A stretch of DNA of 11,839 bases, from the NCBI GenBank assembly GCA_017515765.1, contig JAFWFF010000141.1:1-11839 (forward strand), read 5' to 3'. Both the position numbers and the translations under genes were made by a program. Shown here in pieces: positions 1 through 7,536 of the stretch; positions within the stretch are counted from its first letter, which is position 1; each line of letters opens with the position of its first letter. The notes under the pieces are model-generated. The model was not told the DNA's origin. It saw only the letters and a program-made list of their open reading frames with translations, and ran no database searches. This DNA comes from Bacillota bacterium (lineage in GTDB: Bacteria; Bacillota; Clostridia; Peptostreptococcales; Anaerovoracaceae).

Positions 1-229
1 GTCCGGGTAGGCTGTCGAGCCACTTGAGATCCGCCATCGCCTCCTCAAGCCTCAGGCCCCAGGAGATGTCCCCGCACACCAAGACCGTGTCTTCAGGGCC
101 GACAAGAGACTCCCAGTTCTCGCGGAGCCTCTCCGCGTGGTTCTCCCATCTGTCTCCGAAGACGTCCATTGGCTTTTCTATTCTCTCATCGAATGACAGA
201 TGAGTATCTCCTATAGCGAATATTGCCAA
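1..229 (-). CDS. Metallophosphoesterase, N-terminal part (runs off left edge)
   Basis: Only the first 76 codons are inside the window. The translation starts (M)AIFAIGDTHLSFDE and contains GDTH (residues 7-10) and VCGDISWG (about residues 54-61). These are the first two metal-ligand blocks of calcineurin-like phosphoesterases (D-x-H and G-D), and the spacing plus the PMDVFGDRWENH stretch resemble a bacterial family of small predicted phosphohydrolases. The substrate is unknown. I place the start at a TTG (229-227) because AGGAGA lies about 7 bases upstream and the sequence then begins at the usual hydrophobic first strand; no ATG is available in frame nearby. It lies 36 bases after the stop of the DUF2130 gene on the same strand, so the two are probably co-transcribed. 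Family call is firm, start codon moderately so. Confidence 0.8.
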   Translation of the reverse strand, partial: MAIFAIGDTHLSFDERIEKPMDVFGDRWENHAERLRENWESLVGPEDTVLVCGDISWGLRLEEAMADLKWLDSLPG

Positions 230-265
230 AATGCTTCTCCTGCCGCGCTTCCCGGCCGCGCGGGC

Positions 266-1618
266 CTAATCCATTGTGATGCCGATATCTTCCGCGTCCT
301 CTGCTGCGCGCTCCTTCTCCGCCCTTATCTCTTCAAACCTCGCGCGCATCGTCGGATTGTTCTTCGTGAGCTTTTTGATGCTGAGGTCCTGGGCTTTGCT
401 GTTCGCCAGCCTCAGCTGGTTGATGGACGTGGTGAGGGCTTCCTTGATCCGCTCGAGCGACCTGATGCTCTTGTCTATCTCGTCGATCGTCTTCTCGTAG
501 TATTTGCGCGAGGTCGAGTAGTTCTTGTCAAAGGCTTCCTGGAACGCCTTCATCTCGTCCTCGAAATGCGTGATATCGATGTTCTGCTCTTTGACTACCG
601 CCAGTTCCTTGCGGATGCTCAGCGATTTCATAGAGGTGTTTCTGAGCAAAGTGATGATCGGGATGAAGAACTGCGGCCTTATCACGTACATCTTCTCGTA
701 TCTGTGGGAGACGTCCACTATGCCTTCGTTGTACAGGTCGTTATCCATCTCGAGCATCGAGACAAGGACGGCGTACTCGCACTTCTTCTCCCTGCGGTCC
801 TTGTCCAGTTCCTTGAAGAAGTCCTCGTTCCTGTGTTTTGAGGCAGTTGTGTCAGCCTCGTTCTTCATCTCGAACATTATCGAGACGATCTCCGTCTTGT
901 CGGAGTCGAGCTCGCGGAAGATATAGTCGCCTTTGCTCCCGGAGCTGGCGTCGTTATCCTTCTCGAAATACGCGTTCGGGAAAGCAGCTGCCCTGATCTT
1001 GTTAAACTCGGTCTCGCAGTGGCGCTCAAGGCTCTCCCCTATCATCTTGGTGGACTGGCGGGCCTTGAAGTCCTTATACTGCCTGATCACCTCGTCCTTG
1101 TCGCGGATCTGTGCTTCGTACTTCTCTATGATGTTCTTCTCGGAGATCTCAGACGCCTGCCTGTTCATCTCTATCTCGCTCTTCAGCTTCTCGACCTCGA
1201 GTTTCTTTTCCGCGAGTTCGTTCTCTTTCTCGCCGGTGGCTTTGATCACAGCAAGCTCCCTTGCCTGTTCGCCTGCCTCTATCGCTGCCCTGAGCTCAGC
1301 TATCTCGCGGTCCTTCGCCGCGAGGCTCTCGCTCCTCAGCTTATCCAGCTCGGCGCGGAGCGTCCTGAGCTCAGACTCCTTCTCGGCCTTAAGGGCGCTT
1401 ATCTCGGAATCCTTCCGTGTGGTTATCTCATTGATCAAAGAGTCCTTCTCCGCAGTGAGCGCGCGGATCTCGGAAGACTTCTGCTCCTCGGCGGCCTTTA
1501 TGCTTCTCTCTATCTCTTTCTCAAAAGTCTCGTCCCTGACCTGCCTTACGATCTCGTTATACCCGGACTCGTCGACTGTGAAAACCTCTCCGCAATTTGG
1601 GCATTTTATCTGATTCAT
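266..1618 (-). CDS. DUF2130 family coiled-coil protein
   Basis: The 450-residue product begins MNQIKCPNCGEVF, with a single CxxC knuckle at residues 6-9. Residues ~25-185 are a highly charged coiled coil made of degenerate EISALKAEK-like repeats. From ~190 to ~345 lies the conserved globular region that I recognise as DUF2130 (KMIGESLERHCETEFN, then GDYIF at 230-234, FEMKNE at 249-254, and a strand-rich CEYAVLVSMLE). A second helical, coiled-coil-prone tail follows (~350-445). Function of the family is unknown; the D231...E250-M-K252 spacing resembles a PD-(D/E)XK nuclease core, which is my inference. No signal peptide or membrane segment is seen, so it should be cytoplasmic. I start at the ATG 1618-1616, not at longer in-frame starts, because AAGGAG lies 4 bases upstream and the CxxC motif follows at once. 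It is the first gene of a probable two-gene unit with the phosphoesterase. Confidence 0.8.
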   Translation of the reverse strand: MNQIKCPNCGEVFTVDESGYNEIVRQVRDETFEKEIERSIKAAEEQKSSEIRALTAEKDSLINEITTRKDSEISALKAEKESELRTLRAELDKLRSESLAAKDREIAELRAAIEAGEQARELAVIKATGEKENELAEKKLEVEKLKSEIEMNRQASEISEKNIIEKYEAQIRDKDEVIRQYKDFKARQSTKMIGESLERHCETEFNKIRAAAFPNAYFEKDNDASSGSKGDYIFRELDSDKTEIVSIMFEMKNEADTTASKHRNEDFFKELDKDRREKKCEYAVLVSMLEMDNDLYNEGIVDVSHRYEKMYVIRPQFFIPIITLLRNTSMKSLSIRKELAVVKEQNIDITHFEDEMKAFQEAFDKNYSTSRKYYEKTIDEIDKSIRSLERIKEALTTSINQLRLANSKAQDLSIKKLTKNNPTMRARFEEIRAEKERAAEDAEDIGITMD

Positions 1619-1683
1619 GTTTCTCCTTCTCGCCCGGCCGGTTCGCGGCACGGGCTTTGTTCCCGGTTTTGCCTGCATCAAAA

Positions 1684-1710
1684 TAACCGCAGAAACCATT
1701 CCTGCGGTTA
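1684..1710. repeat. 9-bp perfect inverted repeat in the divergent intergenic region
   Basis: TAACCGCAG (1684-1692) and CTGCGGTTA (1702-1710) form a perfect 9-bp inverted repeat around a 9-base loop. Neither side has a long T tract, so a terminator is possible but not convincing. It sits at the predicted transcript start of the minus-strand promoter, so a regulator-binding operator or a 5' RNA hairpin are the other readings. Confidence 0.5.
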
Positions 1711-1711
1711 C

Positions 1712-1741
1712 ATTTTACTATATTAAAGGGGTGTTGCGCAA
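1712..1741 (-). promoter_or_regulatory. Candidate promoter for the DUF2130 gene
   Basis: On the minus strand, TTGCGC (1741-1736) is followed after 18 bases by TAAAAT (1717-1712), 5 of 6 matches to the -10 consensus. It points at the DUF2130 start, about 94 bases downstream. The predicted transcript start falls inside the 1684-1710 inverted repeat. The -35 match is weak, so this is only a candidate. Confidence 0.35.
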
Positions 1742-1759
1742 GGTCGTTGACGGGCTCTC

Positions 1760-1788
1760 TTGCATACATCGGGCAAAAAGCCTAAAAT
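1760..1788 (+). promoter_or_regulatory. Candidate promoter for the amidohydrolase gene
   Basis: TTGCAT (1760-1765), a 17-base spacer and TAAAAT (1783-1788, 5 of 6 matches) would start transcription near 1795, giving a leader of about 25 bases that contains the AGGAG ribosome binding site at 1811-1815. Spacing is ideal; the -35 box is only a half match. It does not overlap the minus-strand candidate. Confidence 0.4.
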
Positions 1789-1820
1789 CAAATCGGGCCG
1801 CAGCCCGGACAGGAGAAAGA

Positions 1821-3389
1821 ATGGACATCTATTACAATGGAAAAATATACAAAAATGACGGCTCCCCTCTCGCAGACACAGCTCTGGCGGTCCTGGACGG
1901 CCGGATAGCCGCAGTCGGTACAGACGATGAGATCCTCGCGCTTGACTGCGGTCACGGAGAGCGCGTGGACCTTGACGGAAAGCTTGTGATGCCGGGCTTC
2001 GTCGATTCTCACATGCATCTTCTGGAATACGCCTTTGAGAAGAGCTTCATCGACCTTTCCGGAGCGCGCAGCCTCGAAGAGATGCTTTCGATGCTTAAGG
2101 CCAGCCTTGCAGGCGCTTCTTCCAGCAGGGGCTTTTTGCTCGGCACCGGGTTCAACCAGAACTACTGGAAAGATCCCGTGATGCCTTCACGGACCGATCT
2201 CGACTCTGTCTCGCAGGACGTCCCCGTAGCCGCGCACCGGACCTGCCACCATGTTACCGTCTGCAACACCCCTGCCCTCAGGTTCTGCGGCCTGGAGGAA
2301 AGCCACCCCGACGGTATCCTCAGAGAAGACGACCAGTATATCCTGGAGGCGTCCCTTCCTCCCCTCACATCCCGCGAGGTCAAAGATCTTATCGCAGGCG
2401 CCCTTCCCTGCGCGCTCTCGAAAGGGATCACCGAGATCCATACGGACGACCTTACTTTGATCCAATCCGAACTCTACGGCGAGACGATTATTAATGCTTA
2501 TACGGAGCTCGACCGCGAAGGCCGGCTTCCTGTCAGGATCTACGAGCAGTGCAACCTCCCGTCCGCCGAAAGGCTCAAAGCCTTCCTCGGAGCCGGGTTC
2601 ATGACCGGCATGTCGACCGGGAACTTCACGATAGGTCCTCTCAAACTGTTGGGCGACGGTGCGCTCGGCGCCGGAACGGCTGCTTTGACAGAACCCTATG
2701 CAGGCGATCCCGGTAACCGCGGAATACTGAATTTCAGCGATGAAGAACTGTCAGAACTGGTCAGCCTGGCGAACCGGGCCGGCATGCAGATCGCGATCCA
2801 CGGGATCGGCGACAGGTGCATAGACCAGATCCTGGACGCGTATGAGAAGGCGCTCAGGGAGTTCCCCAGAAATGAACACCGCCACGGCATAGTCCACTGC
2901 CAGATCACCCGGCCGGAACAGCTCGAGCGCATGAAGGCTCTGGGCGTCATGGCCTATATCCAGCCCGTCTTCCTCAAAGCCGACCGCCACATCGCGGAAG
3001 CGCGTGTCGGAAAGGAGCTCGCTTCCACCTCATACGACTGGCAGAAGATGCTTGACATGGGCATCCGGCTCTCCGGCGGGTCTGACTGCCCGGTCGAACC
3101 CTTCGACGTGATGCCTAACATGTACTACGCGATCAAAAGAAAAGCGCCCGGCGAGGCGGACGGATGGTTCCCGGAAAAGGGGCTGTCATTTGACGAGGCG
3201 GTGCGCCTGTTCACATCGGACGGCGCCTATGCGTCATTCTCCGGGAACAGGCGCGGCAGGCTGCTGCCCGGCTTTGACGCCGACTTCTGCGTAATAGACA
3301 GGGATATCACTTCCCTGCCGCCCGAGGCGCTGAACGAGGCAAAGGTGCTGATGACCGCAGTAGGCGGCAGCGTGGTCTACACGGGATGA
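1821..3389 (+). CDS. YtcJ-like amidohydrolase (amidohydrolase family 3)
   Basis: A 522-residue, probably cytoplasmic metal-dependent hydrolase. The first 60 residues form the usual composite beta-sandwich (MDIYYNGKIY..., IAAVGTDDEI, VMPGFVDSHMHL) and give the HxH metal site at H64/H66. Further metal or active-site blocks follow in family order: HRTCHHVTV (139-147), GPLKLLGDGALG (272-283, with the Lys region), IHGIGDRCID (326-335), IVHCQITRP (357-365) and SGGSDCPVEP (418-427, with D422). The C-terminus returns to the sandwich (GRLLPGFDADFCVIDRD). Length and motif order match YtcJ/metallo-dependent hydrolases annotated as amidohydrolases; their natural substrates are mostly unknown, and I cannot name one. 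The start ATG 1821 is chosen because AGGAG lies 5 bases upstream and the sandwich begins at once, although the frame is open further 5'. It is convergent with the aromatic operon, with no shared control visible. Confidence 0.88.
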   Translation: MDIYYNGKIYKNDGSPLADTALAVLDGRIAAVGTDDEILALDCGHGERVDLDGKLVMPGFVDSHMHLLEYAFEKSFIDLSGARSLEEMLSMLKASLAGASSSRGFLLGTGFNQNYWKDPVMPSRTDLDSVSQDVPVAAHRTCHHVTVCNTPALRFCGLEESHPDGILREDDQYILEASLPPLTSREVKDLIAGALPCALSKGITEIHTDDLTLIQSELYGETIINAYTELDREGRLPVRIYEQCNLPSAERLKAFLGAGFMTGMSTGNFTIGPLKLLGDGALGAGTAALTEPYAGDPGNRGILNFSDEELSELVSLANRAGMQIAIHGIGDRCIDQILDAYEKALREFPRNEHRHGIVHCQITRPEQLERMKALGVMAYIQPVFLKADRHIAEARVGKELASTSYDWQKMLDMGIRLSGGSDCPVEPFDVMPNMYYAIKRKAPGEADGWFPEKGLSFDEAVRLFTSDGAYASFSGNRRGRLLPGFDADFCVIDRDITSLPPEALNEAKVLMTAVGGSVVYTG

Positions 3390-3456
3390 TACTGCTTTCT
3401 CATTATTGCTGAGCGTATTACCGAGCGTCTGCCCAGCAGGCCAAGGACCCCGTATT

Positions 3457-3523
3457 GTGTTACCTTCGGCCGTTTTCAGGCGATTCTGTTTTACCTTTGC
3501 CCCTTTTATGGGCGAAGGTACAC
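3457..3523 (+). repeat. Palindromic intergenic repeat, copy A
   Basis: The copy starts GTGTTACCTTCGGCCGTTTT and ends AAGGTACAC, so its ends are inverted copies of each other (GTGT(T)ACCTT / AAGGTACAC). Its right half is a strong hairpin: TACCTTTGCCC (3492-3502) pairs over 11 positions, one a G.U, with GGGCGAAGGTA (3510-3520). A second, diverged copy follows 27 bases later. The 67 bases before it (3390-3456), after the amidohydrolase stop, show no gene and no convincing terminator. Confidence 0.6.
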
Positions 3524-3550
3524 ATGAAACGGCTTTGATCGCGCATTTTG

Positions 3551-3618
3551 GTGTTACCTTAGCCGTTTTCGTCCGCAATATGTTTATACCTTCTGCGTTT
3601 TTAAGGCAAAAGGTACAC
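3551..3618 (+). repeat. Palindromic intergenic repeat, copy B
   Basis: This is a diverged direct copy of 3457-3523: it starts GTGTTACCTTAGCCGTTTTC and ends AAGGTACAC. The right-half hairpin is kept, TACCTTCTGC (3587-3596) against GCAAAAGGTA (3606-3615) with one mismatch. The four forward TACCTT cores of copies A and B lie at 3461, 3492, 3555 and 3587, i.e. at steps of about 31, 63 and 32 bases. No open reading frame in the region looks like a real gene. Confidence 0.6.
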
Positions 3619-3638
3619 GCTTAACGCCGCATAAATAA

Positions 3639-3680
3639 GAAATGCCCCGTTTCGGTCTGAGACCGCGCCGGTGGCATCTC
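3639..3680 (-). terminator. Terminator of the aromatic operon, after aroQ
   Basis: Three bases after the aroQ stop, the minus strand reads GAGATGCC ... GGCATTTC (an 8-bp outer stem with one G.U), enclosing an inner CGGTC/GACCG hairpin, then TTATTTATG. A long hairpin with a T-rich tail immediately after the last gene fits an intrinsic terminator, though the T tract is interrupted. Confidence 0.6.
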
Positions 3681-3682
3681 CT

Positions 3683-4105
3683 TTATTTTGCAAGTATCTC
3701 CAGCGCTTTCAGGTATCCATTCAGTCCCTCGCCTTTAACTGTCGCCGTGCAGACCGGGCGGACGTAGGATACGCGGCGGAAGTCCTCGCGGGTATCAGGG
3801 TCTGAGATGTGGACCTCCACCGCAGGGATGCCGACGGCTTTGATCGCGTCGGGGATCGCTACGCTGGTGTGGGTGTAACCCGCGGGATTTATGATGATCC
3901 CGTCAAAGCGCTTATACGCGGCCTGGATCGCGTCGACCAGATCGCCTTCGTGGTTGGATTGATAGAACTCAGCCGTGACGCCGAGCTCCGCGGCTTTATC
4001 TTTGATCATGGCTACAAGGTCATCGTAGGTCTCTCTTCCGTAGATCTCAGGCTCCCTGATGCCGAGCATATTGATGTTCGGGCCGTTTATCACAAGTATC
4101 TTCAA
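3683..4105 (-). CDS. aroQ: 3-dehydroquinate dehydratase, type II
   Basis: Catalyses step 3 of the shikimate pathway, 3-dehydroquinate to 3-dehydroshikimate. The 140-residue length is normal for the dodecameric type II enzyme. Visible motifs in order: INGPNINMLGIREPEIYG (6-23, with the flexible-loop R17 and catalytic Y22), NHEGDLVD (51-58), INPAGYTHTSVAIPDA (72-87, with N73 and H79), VEVHISD (96-102, H99) and REDFRRVSYV (106-115). The start is TTG (4105-4103): the motif-bearing N-terminus begins there, and GGGGAGG lies directly after the pheA stop, 6 bases upstream. It is the last gene of the operon, 13 bases after pheA, followed by a terminator. Identification is very firm. Confidence 0.96.
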   Translation of the reverse strand: MKILVINGPNINMLGIREPEIYGRETYDDLVAMIKDKAAELGVTAEFYQSNHEGDLVDAIQAAYKRFDGIIINPAGYTHTSVAIPDAIKAVGIPAVEVHISDPDTREDFRRVSYVRPVCTATVKGEGLNGYLKALEILAK

Positions 4106-4118
4106 GACGCGCCTCCCC

Positions 4119-5264
4119 TCATACTTCTGAGTACGAACCCAGATATTTGAACTGCCTGCTCACTTCCTCGAGCTGGTTCATCATCCGGATGAAACCGTCC
4201 GAGTAAACGGTCTCGCCGATGTCGAAATAGAACATGAACTCGAAATCGCGGTCCGGAAGCGGGCGGCTCTCCAGCTTTTCCAGATTGATGCCCGCGGCGT
4301 TGAATCTCGCCAGAACGTTGTAGAGCGAACCCGGCTTGTGGTCGAGCGTCATCATTATGCTGGTCTTGCAGGCGCCGGGATAGATCTCCAGGTCCTTCGA
4401 TATGCAGATGAACCTGGTGTAGTTGTTCTGGCTGTCCTGGATACCGCTGTCGAGGCATTCCAGACCGTAGAGCCTGCCGTTCTCCTCTGAGCCGATCGCC
4501 GCAATGTCAGTGCGTCCCGCCTCCGCGGCGAATTTCGCGGCCGCGGCGGTGTTCTCGCATGGCGTGATCAAAGCGTCCGGAAACCTTTTCAGATAGTTCT
4601 CGCACTGGGCGAGCGCCTGCTCGTGGGACCTGATCTCTCTGATGCCGGCCGGTTTCGCGCCTGGAAGGGCCAGCAGGCAGTGGTTTATCTTCACCCTTGC
4701 GCTCTTCACGATATGGAAGTCATACTTCATCATCAGGTCGTAGACCTTGTTCACAGAGCCTGCGGTGCTGTTCTCCAGCGGCAGGACGCCGTATCTGCAT
4801 AGGCCGCTGTTAATGGCTGAAAATACGCCTTCAAAGCTCTTTACGAACATTATCCGCGGCATTTTGAAAAACTTGCCGCAGGCGGTCTCGGAATACGCGC
4901 CGGGAACGCCCTGACAGGCCACCGCGGCGGTTTCCGGGAAAACCTTTTCCGTAGACTCTATCGCGCGCCTTATCTCCTTAACGAGAGGCGTTTCCTCGCT
5001 TGCTGCCTGCATTTGATGATCCTTTGACAGCTCCATGATGCTGTTCCAGAGTATCCTGTTGTATGCCGCCATGTCAGGCGCTGAGGATCCTTCGATCTTC
5101 TGAAGCTTCTCGCGTTCGCGGATGGGGTCGGCGACGGGCCTTCCCTCCTCGCGCTTGATCGCGGCGATATCTTCGGCGACCCTCATGCGCTCGTCGAGAA
5201 GTTTGATGAGCTGTTCGTCGATGCTGTCGATCTTCACGCGGCAGTCCTTGAGCGTCTTTTCCAT
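4119..5264 (-). CDS. pheA: Bifunctional chorismate mutase / prephenate dehydratase (P-protein)
   Basis: Makes prephenate from chorismate, then phenylpyruvate, the committed branch to phenylalanine. Numbering from the GTG one codon upstream, residues ~5-88 are an all-helical AroQ-class chorismate mutase (RVKIDSIDEQLIKLLDERM, AAIKREEGRPVADPIRE). Residues ~113-290 are prephenate dehydratase: GVPGAYSETA (120-129), YGVLPLENSTAGSV (159-172), PCENTAAAAKFAA, and the catalytic NNYTRF (281-286). Residues ~302-375 are an ACT domain with KPGSLYNVL (311-319) and LESRP (332-336), the two blocks that bind phenylalanine in this family, so feedback inhibition by Phe is expected. The start is ATG 5264-5262, which overlaps the aroC stop as TGATG; the adjacent GTG (5267-5265) is an alternative. 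AAAGGAA lies about 10 bases upstream. About 380 residues is normal for the fused enzyme. Confidence 0.95.
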   Translation of the reverse strand: MEKTLKDCRVKIDSIDEQLIKLLDERMRVAEDIAAIKREEGRPVADPIREREKLQKIEGSSAPDMAAYNRILWNSIMELSKDHQMQAASEETPLVKEIRRAIESTEKVFPETAAVACQGVPGAYSETACGKFFKMPRIMFVKSFEGVFSAINSGLCRYGVLPLENSTAGSVNKVYDLMMKYDFHIVKSARVKINHCLLALPGAKPAGIREIRSHEQALAQCENYLKRFPDALITPCENTAAAAKFAAEAGRTDIAAIGSEENGRLYGLECLDSGIQDSQNNYTRFICISKDLEIYPGACKTSIMMTLDHKPGSLYNVLARFNAAGINLEKLESRPLPDRDFEFMFYFDIGETVYSDGFIRMMNQLEEVSRQFKYLGSYSEV

Positions 5265-6280
5265 CACAGTTTGTTCCTTTCGGCCATATGGTCCAGTATC
5301 ACGATCGCGGCAGCCGCTTCCACGCAGGGGCAGGCTCTAAGGGCTATGCAGGGGTCATGCCGCCCTTTCACTCTGATCGAAACATTCTCGCCTGTCGCCA
5401 GGTTTACCGATCTCTGCTCTTTCGCGATGGATGGAGTGGGTTTGATGGCTGCCCTGAATACTATCGTCTCGCCGCTCGTTATTCCGCCGAGTATGCCGCC
5501 GTGGTTGTTTATCAGAGTCCTTACGCAGCCTTCCTGATCAAAGAAGAAATCGTCGTTATTCTCGCTTCCGGTCATCGCAGCGGCTCTGAAGCCCGCGCCG
5601 AACTCGATGCCTTTGATCGCGGGTATCCCGAATACAGCCTTCGCGATATCGTTCTCCATTCCGTTAAAGATCGGATCGCCGATCCCGGCCGGGACACATG
5701 ACGCTTCGCATTCGATTATCCCGCCGAGCGAATTGCCCTCTGCCTTTGCCTTATCGAGAGCTTCGGAGGCAGCGGCAGTATCCTCATCGATATCGAAACC
5801 GCCTATCTCGGTGATATACGCCCTTATCGCGACTCCCCGGCGCTCGAGGATCTGGAGAGCTATGCCTCCCGCCGCGCAGAGTGCCGCAGTCAGCCTTCCG
5901 GAGGAGTGCCCTCCCCCGCGGTAGTCGTTGAAACCGCCGTATCTCACGTAAGATGTATAGTCCGCGTGGCCCGGCCTGGGGATATTTTTGATCTCGTCGT
6001 AATCCGAAGGCCTGGTGTCGAGGTTCCTTATCATAATACAGACAGGCGTTCCGCAGGTCACTCCGTCTTTGATCCCGGACAGGATCTCGGGCTCGTCAGG
6101 CTCTTTGCGCTGCGTCGTGAGCTCAGACCTTCCCGGGGCGCGGCGCTTCATAAACGCCCTCAGGGCGTCCATATCGACCTTCTCTCCCGGAGGAAGCCCC
6201 TCCATGACCATTCCGACAGCGGCAGAATGAGATTCTCCGAATATTGTCACCCTGATGTTGTTTCCGATGGATGAAGACAT
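5264..6280 (-). CDS. aroC: Chorismate synthase
   Basis: Last step of the shikimate pathway: EPSP to chorismate, using reduced FMN. The 338-residue product carries the family signatures in order: IFGESHSAAVG (13-23, catalytic H18), RRAPGRSELTTQRKE (46-60), RPGHADYT (102-109, H105), YRGGGHSSGRLTA (120-132), INNHGGILGGITSGE, and GRHDPC near residue 306 (with the conserved R-H-D). Length is slightly shorter than the usual ~360 but no motif is missing. The ATG at 6280 is preceded by AGGAGG 7 bases upstream, and that site overlaps the aroA stop codon (11 bases between the genes). The 3' end overlaps the pheA start. Identification is very firm. Confidence 0.96.
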   Translation of the reverse strand: MSSSIGNNIRVTIFGESHSAAVGMVMEGLPPGEKVDMDALRAFMKRRAPGRSELTTQRKEPDEPEILSGIKDGVTCGTPVCIMIRNLDTRPSDYDEIKNIPRPGHADYTSYVRYGGFNDYRGGGHSSGRLTAALCAAGGIALQILERRGVAIRAYITEIGGFDIDEDTAAASEALDKAKAEGNSLGGIIECEASCVPAGIGDPIFNGMENDIAKAVFGIPAIKGIEFGAGFRAAAMTGSENNDDFFFDQEGCVRTLINNHGGILGGITSGETIVFRAAIKPTPSIAKEQRSVNLATGENVSIRVKGRHDPCIALRACPCVEAAAAIVILDHMAERNKL

Positions 6281-6291
6281 CTTCCTACCTC

Positions 6292-7536
6292 CTATACCAG
6301 TTCGAGATTTCCCGCCAGGCCCGCTTCCTCAAAGAGTTCGAAGAATCCGGGATATGATTTGCTGACCGCGCCGGAACCGATGAGCGAGACCTGGCCGGAA
6401 CATGCCAGAGAGGCCGCCGCTCCCATCATCGCGATCCTGTGATCGTCAAAGCTGTAGATCATGCCGCCCGCCAGCTCTTTCTTTCCCTTTATCACGAGCC
6501 TGTCGCTGTATTCCTCCACATCCGCGCCGAGCTGCCCGAGGGTGGAAGATATCGACTTAAGCCTGTCGCTCTCCTTCATGCGGAGTCTGCCCGCTCCGTT
6601 TATCTCTGTAACACCGTCCGCCAGTGACGCGATGAGCGCCAGAGCCGGCACCATGTCCGGCGTTCCCGAAGCGTCGTAGGTAAACGCTTTGAGTCTGCCT
6701 GCCGACGGTCTCGCGATGAGCCTGCCCTCCGGATCGTCCCCCGGAAGCGTGATGTCCGCGCCGGCTTTGATCAAAACGTCCGCGATCGCGCTGTCTGCCT
6801 GCACCGAGTCTTCGGACAGACCTTTTATCGCGACCGGTTCTTTTCCCAGCAGGCCCGCCGCGATCCAGAACGCCGCGTTCGACCAGTCTCCTTCGACTTT
6901 GTATTCCGAAGGCGCCTTATATGTCTGCCCGCCTTTCACGTTTATGACGCTGCCGGTCCCGCTCTCCGGGATCTCTATCCCGCCGATGCCGAAAGCCTTG
7001 AGCGTAGCCAGGGTCATGCCGACATAGCCAGCGGATTCCAGCTGCCCTTCGATCATTATCCGGCTGTCCTCCGGAAGTATCGGAAGCGCGAACAGGAGCC
7101 CGCTTATGAATTGCGAAGAAACGTTGCCCGGCAGTTTGAAGTCTCCCGGCCTGAGCTGTCCGGACGCGAGGAACGGAACGCTTCCCTCTTCGGATATGCT
7201 CATCCCTTTTGATCTGAGTTCCGAAGCGAGGGGCTCCATCGGCCTTCTGGACAGCCTGCCCTTCGGATAGAAAGCAGCCCTCATGCCCAGCGCGCCGACG
7301 ACCGGAAGCAGGAACCTGAACGTCGATCCGCTCTCGCCGCAGTACAGGCCCGCCCCCACCGCGGACTTGCCGCTCGTGAGCAGCGCGACCAGGCATCTCC
7401 TCGTGGCTTCCACGTCTTCCGACGCGATATCCATATCGATATCGCACTCTGTCCCGCTCGTATACAAAGCCAGGGCAGCGCAGATAAGAGCCCTGTGCGC
7501 GTCAGATTTAGATGCGATTATTTCTATCGTCTTCAT
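6292..7536 (-). CDS. aroA: 3-phosphoshikimate 1-carboxyvinyltransferase (EPSP synthase)
   Basis: Step 6 of the pathway: shikimate-3-phosphate plus PEP to EPSP. The 414-residue two-lobed enzyme shows SKSDAHRALI (9-18, with K10, S11 and R15), the PEP loop CGESGSTFRF (66-75), RRPMEPL (98-104), VSSQFISGLL, EGDWSNAAFW, the catalytic-Asp region GTPDMVPALALIA, LRMKESDRLKSI, SFDDHRIAMM and VSKSYPGFFE. All catalytic blocks are present, so it should be active. The PEP loop reads GESGSTFRF where E. coli AroA has GNAGTAMRP, so glyphosate response could differ. The ATG at 7536 overlaps the aroB stop as ATGA, with AGGGAG 8 bases upstream, implying coupling to aroB translation. Confidence 0.95.
   Translation of the reverse strand: MKTIEIIASKSDAHRALICAALALYTSGTECDIDMDIASEDVEATRRCLVALLTSGKSAVGAGLYCGESGSTFRFLLPVVGALGMRAAFYPKGRLSRRPMEPLASELRSKGMSISEEGSVPFLASGQLRPGDFKLPGNVSSQFISGLLFALPILPEDSRIMIEGQLESAGYVGMTLATLKAFGIGGIEIPESGTGSVINVKGGQTYKAPSEYKVEGDWSNAAFWIAAGLLGKEPVAIKGLSEDSVQADSAIADVLIKAGADITLPGDDPEGRLIARPSAGRLKAFTYDASGTPDMVPALALIASLADGVTEINGAGRLRMKESDRLKSISSTLGQLGADVEEYSDRLVIKGKKELAGGMIYSFDDHRIAMMGAAASLACSGQVSLIGSGAVSKSYPGFFELFEEAGLAGNLELV

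Noticed and set aside
1019..1726. Long plus-strand open frame opposite the DUF2130 gene
   Set aside because: It is the antisense of a repetitive coiled-coil sequence, which leaves opposite frames open; it has no start signal or family pattern.
3457..3618. CRISPR-like array
   Set aside because: The ~31-base spacing of TACCTT cores looked suggestive, but the repeats are short, diverged and inverted, and there are no uniform repeat-spacer units or cas genes.
3406..3624. 72-codon plus-strand open frame in the convergent gap
   Set aside because: It runs through both palindromic repeats, lacks a ribosome binding site and shows no recognisable protein pattern.
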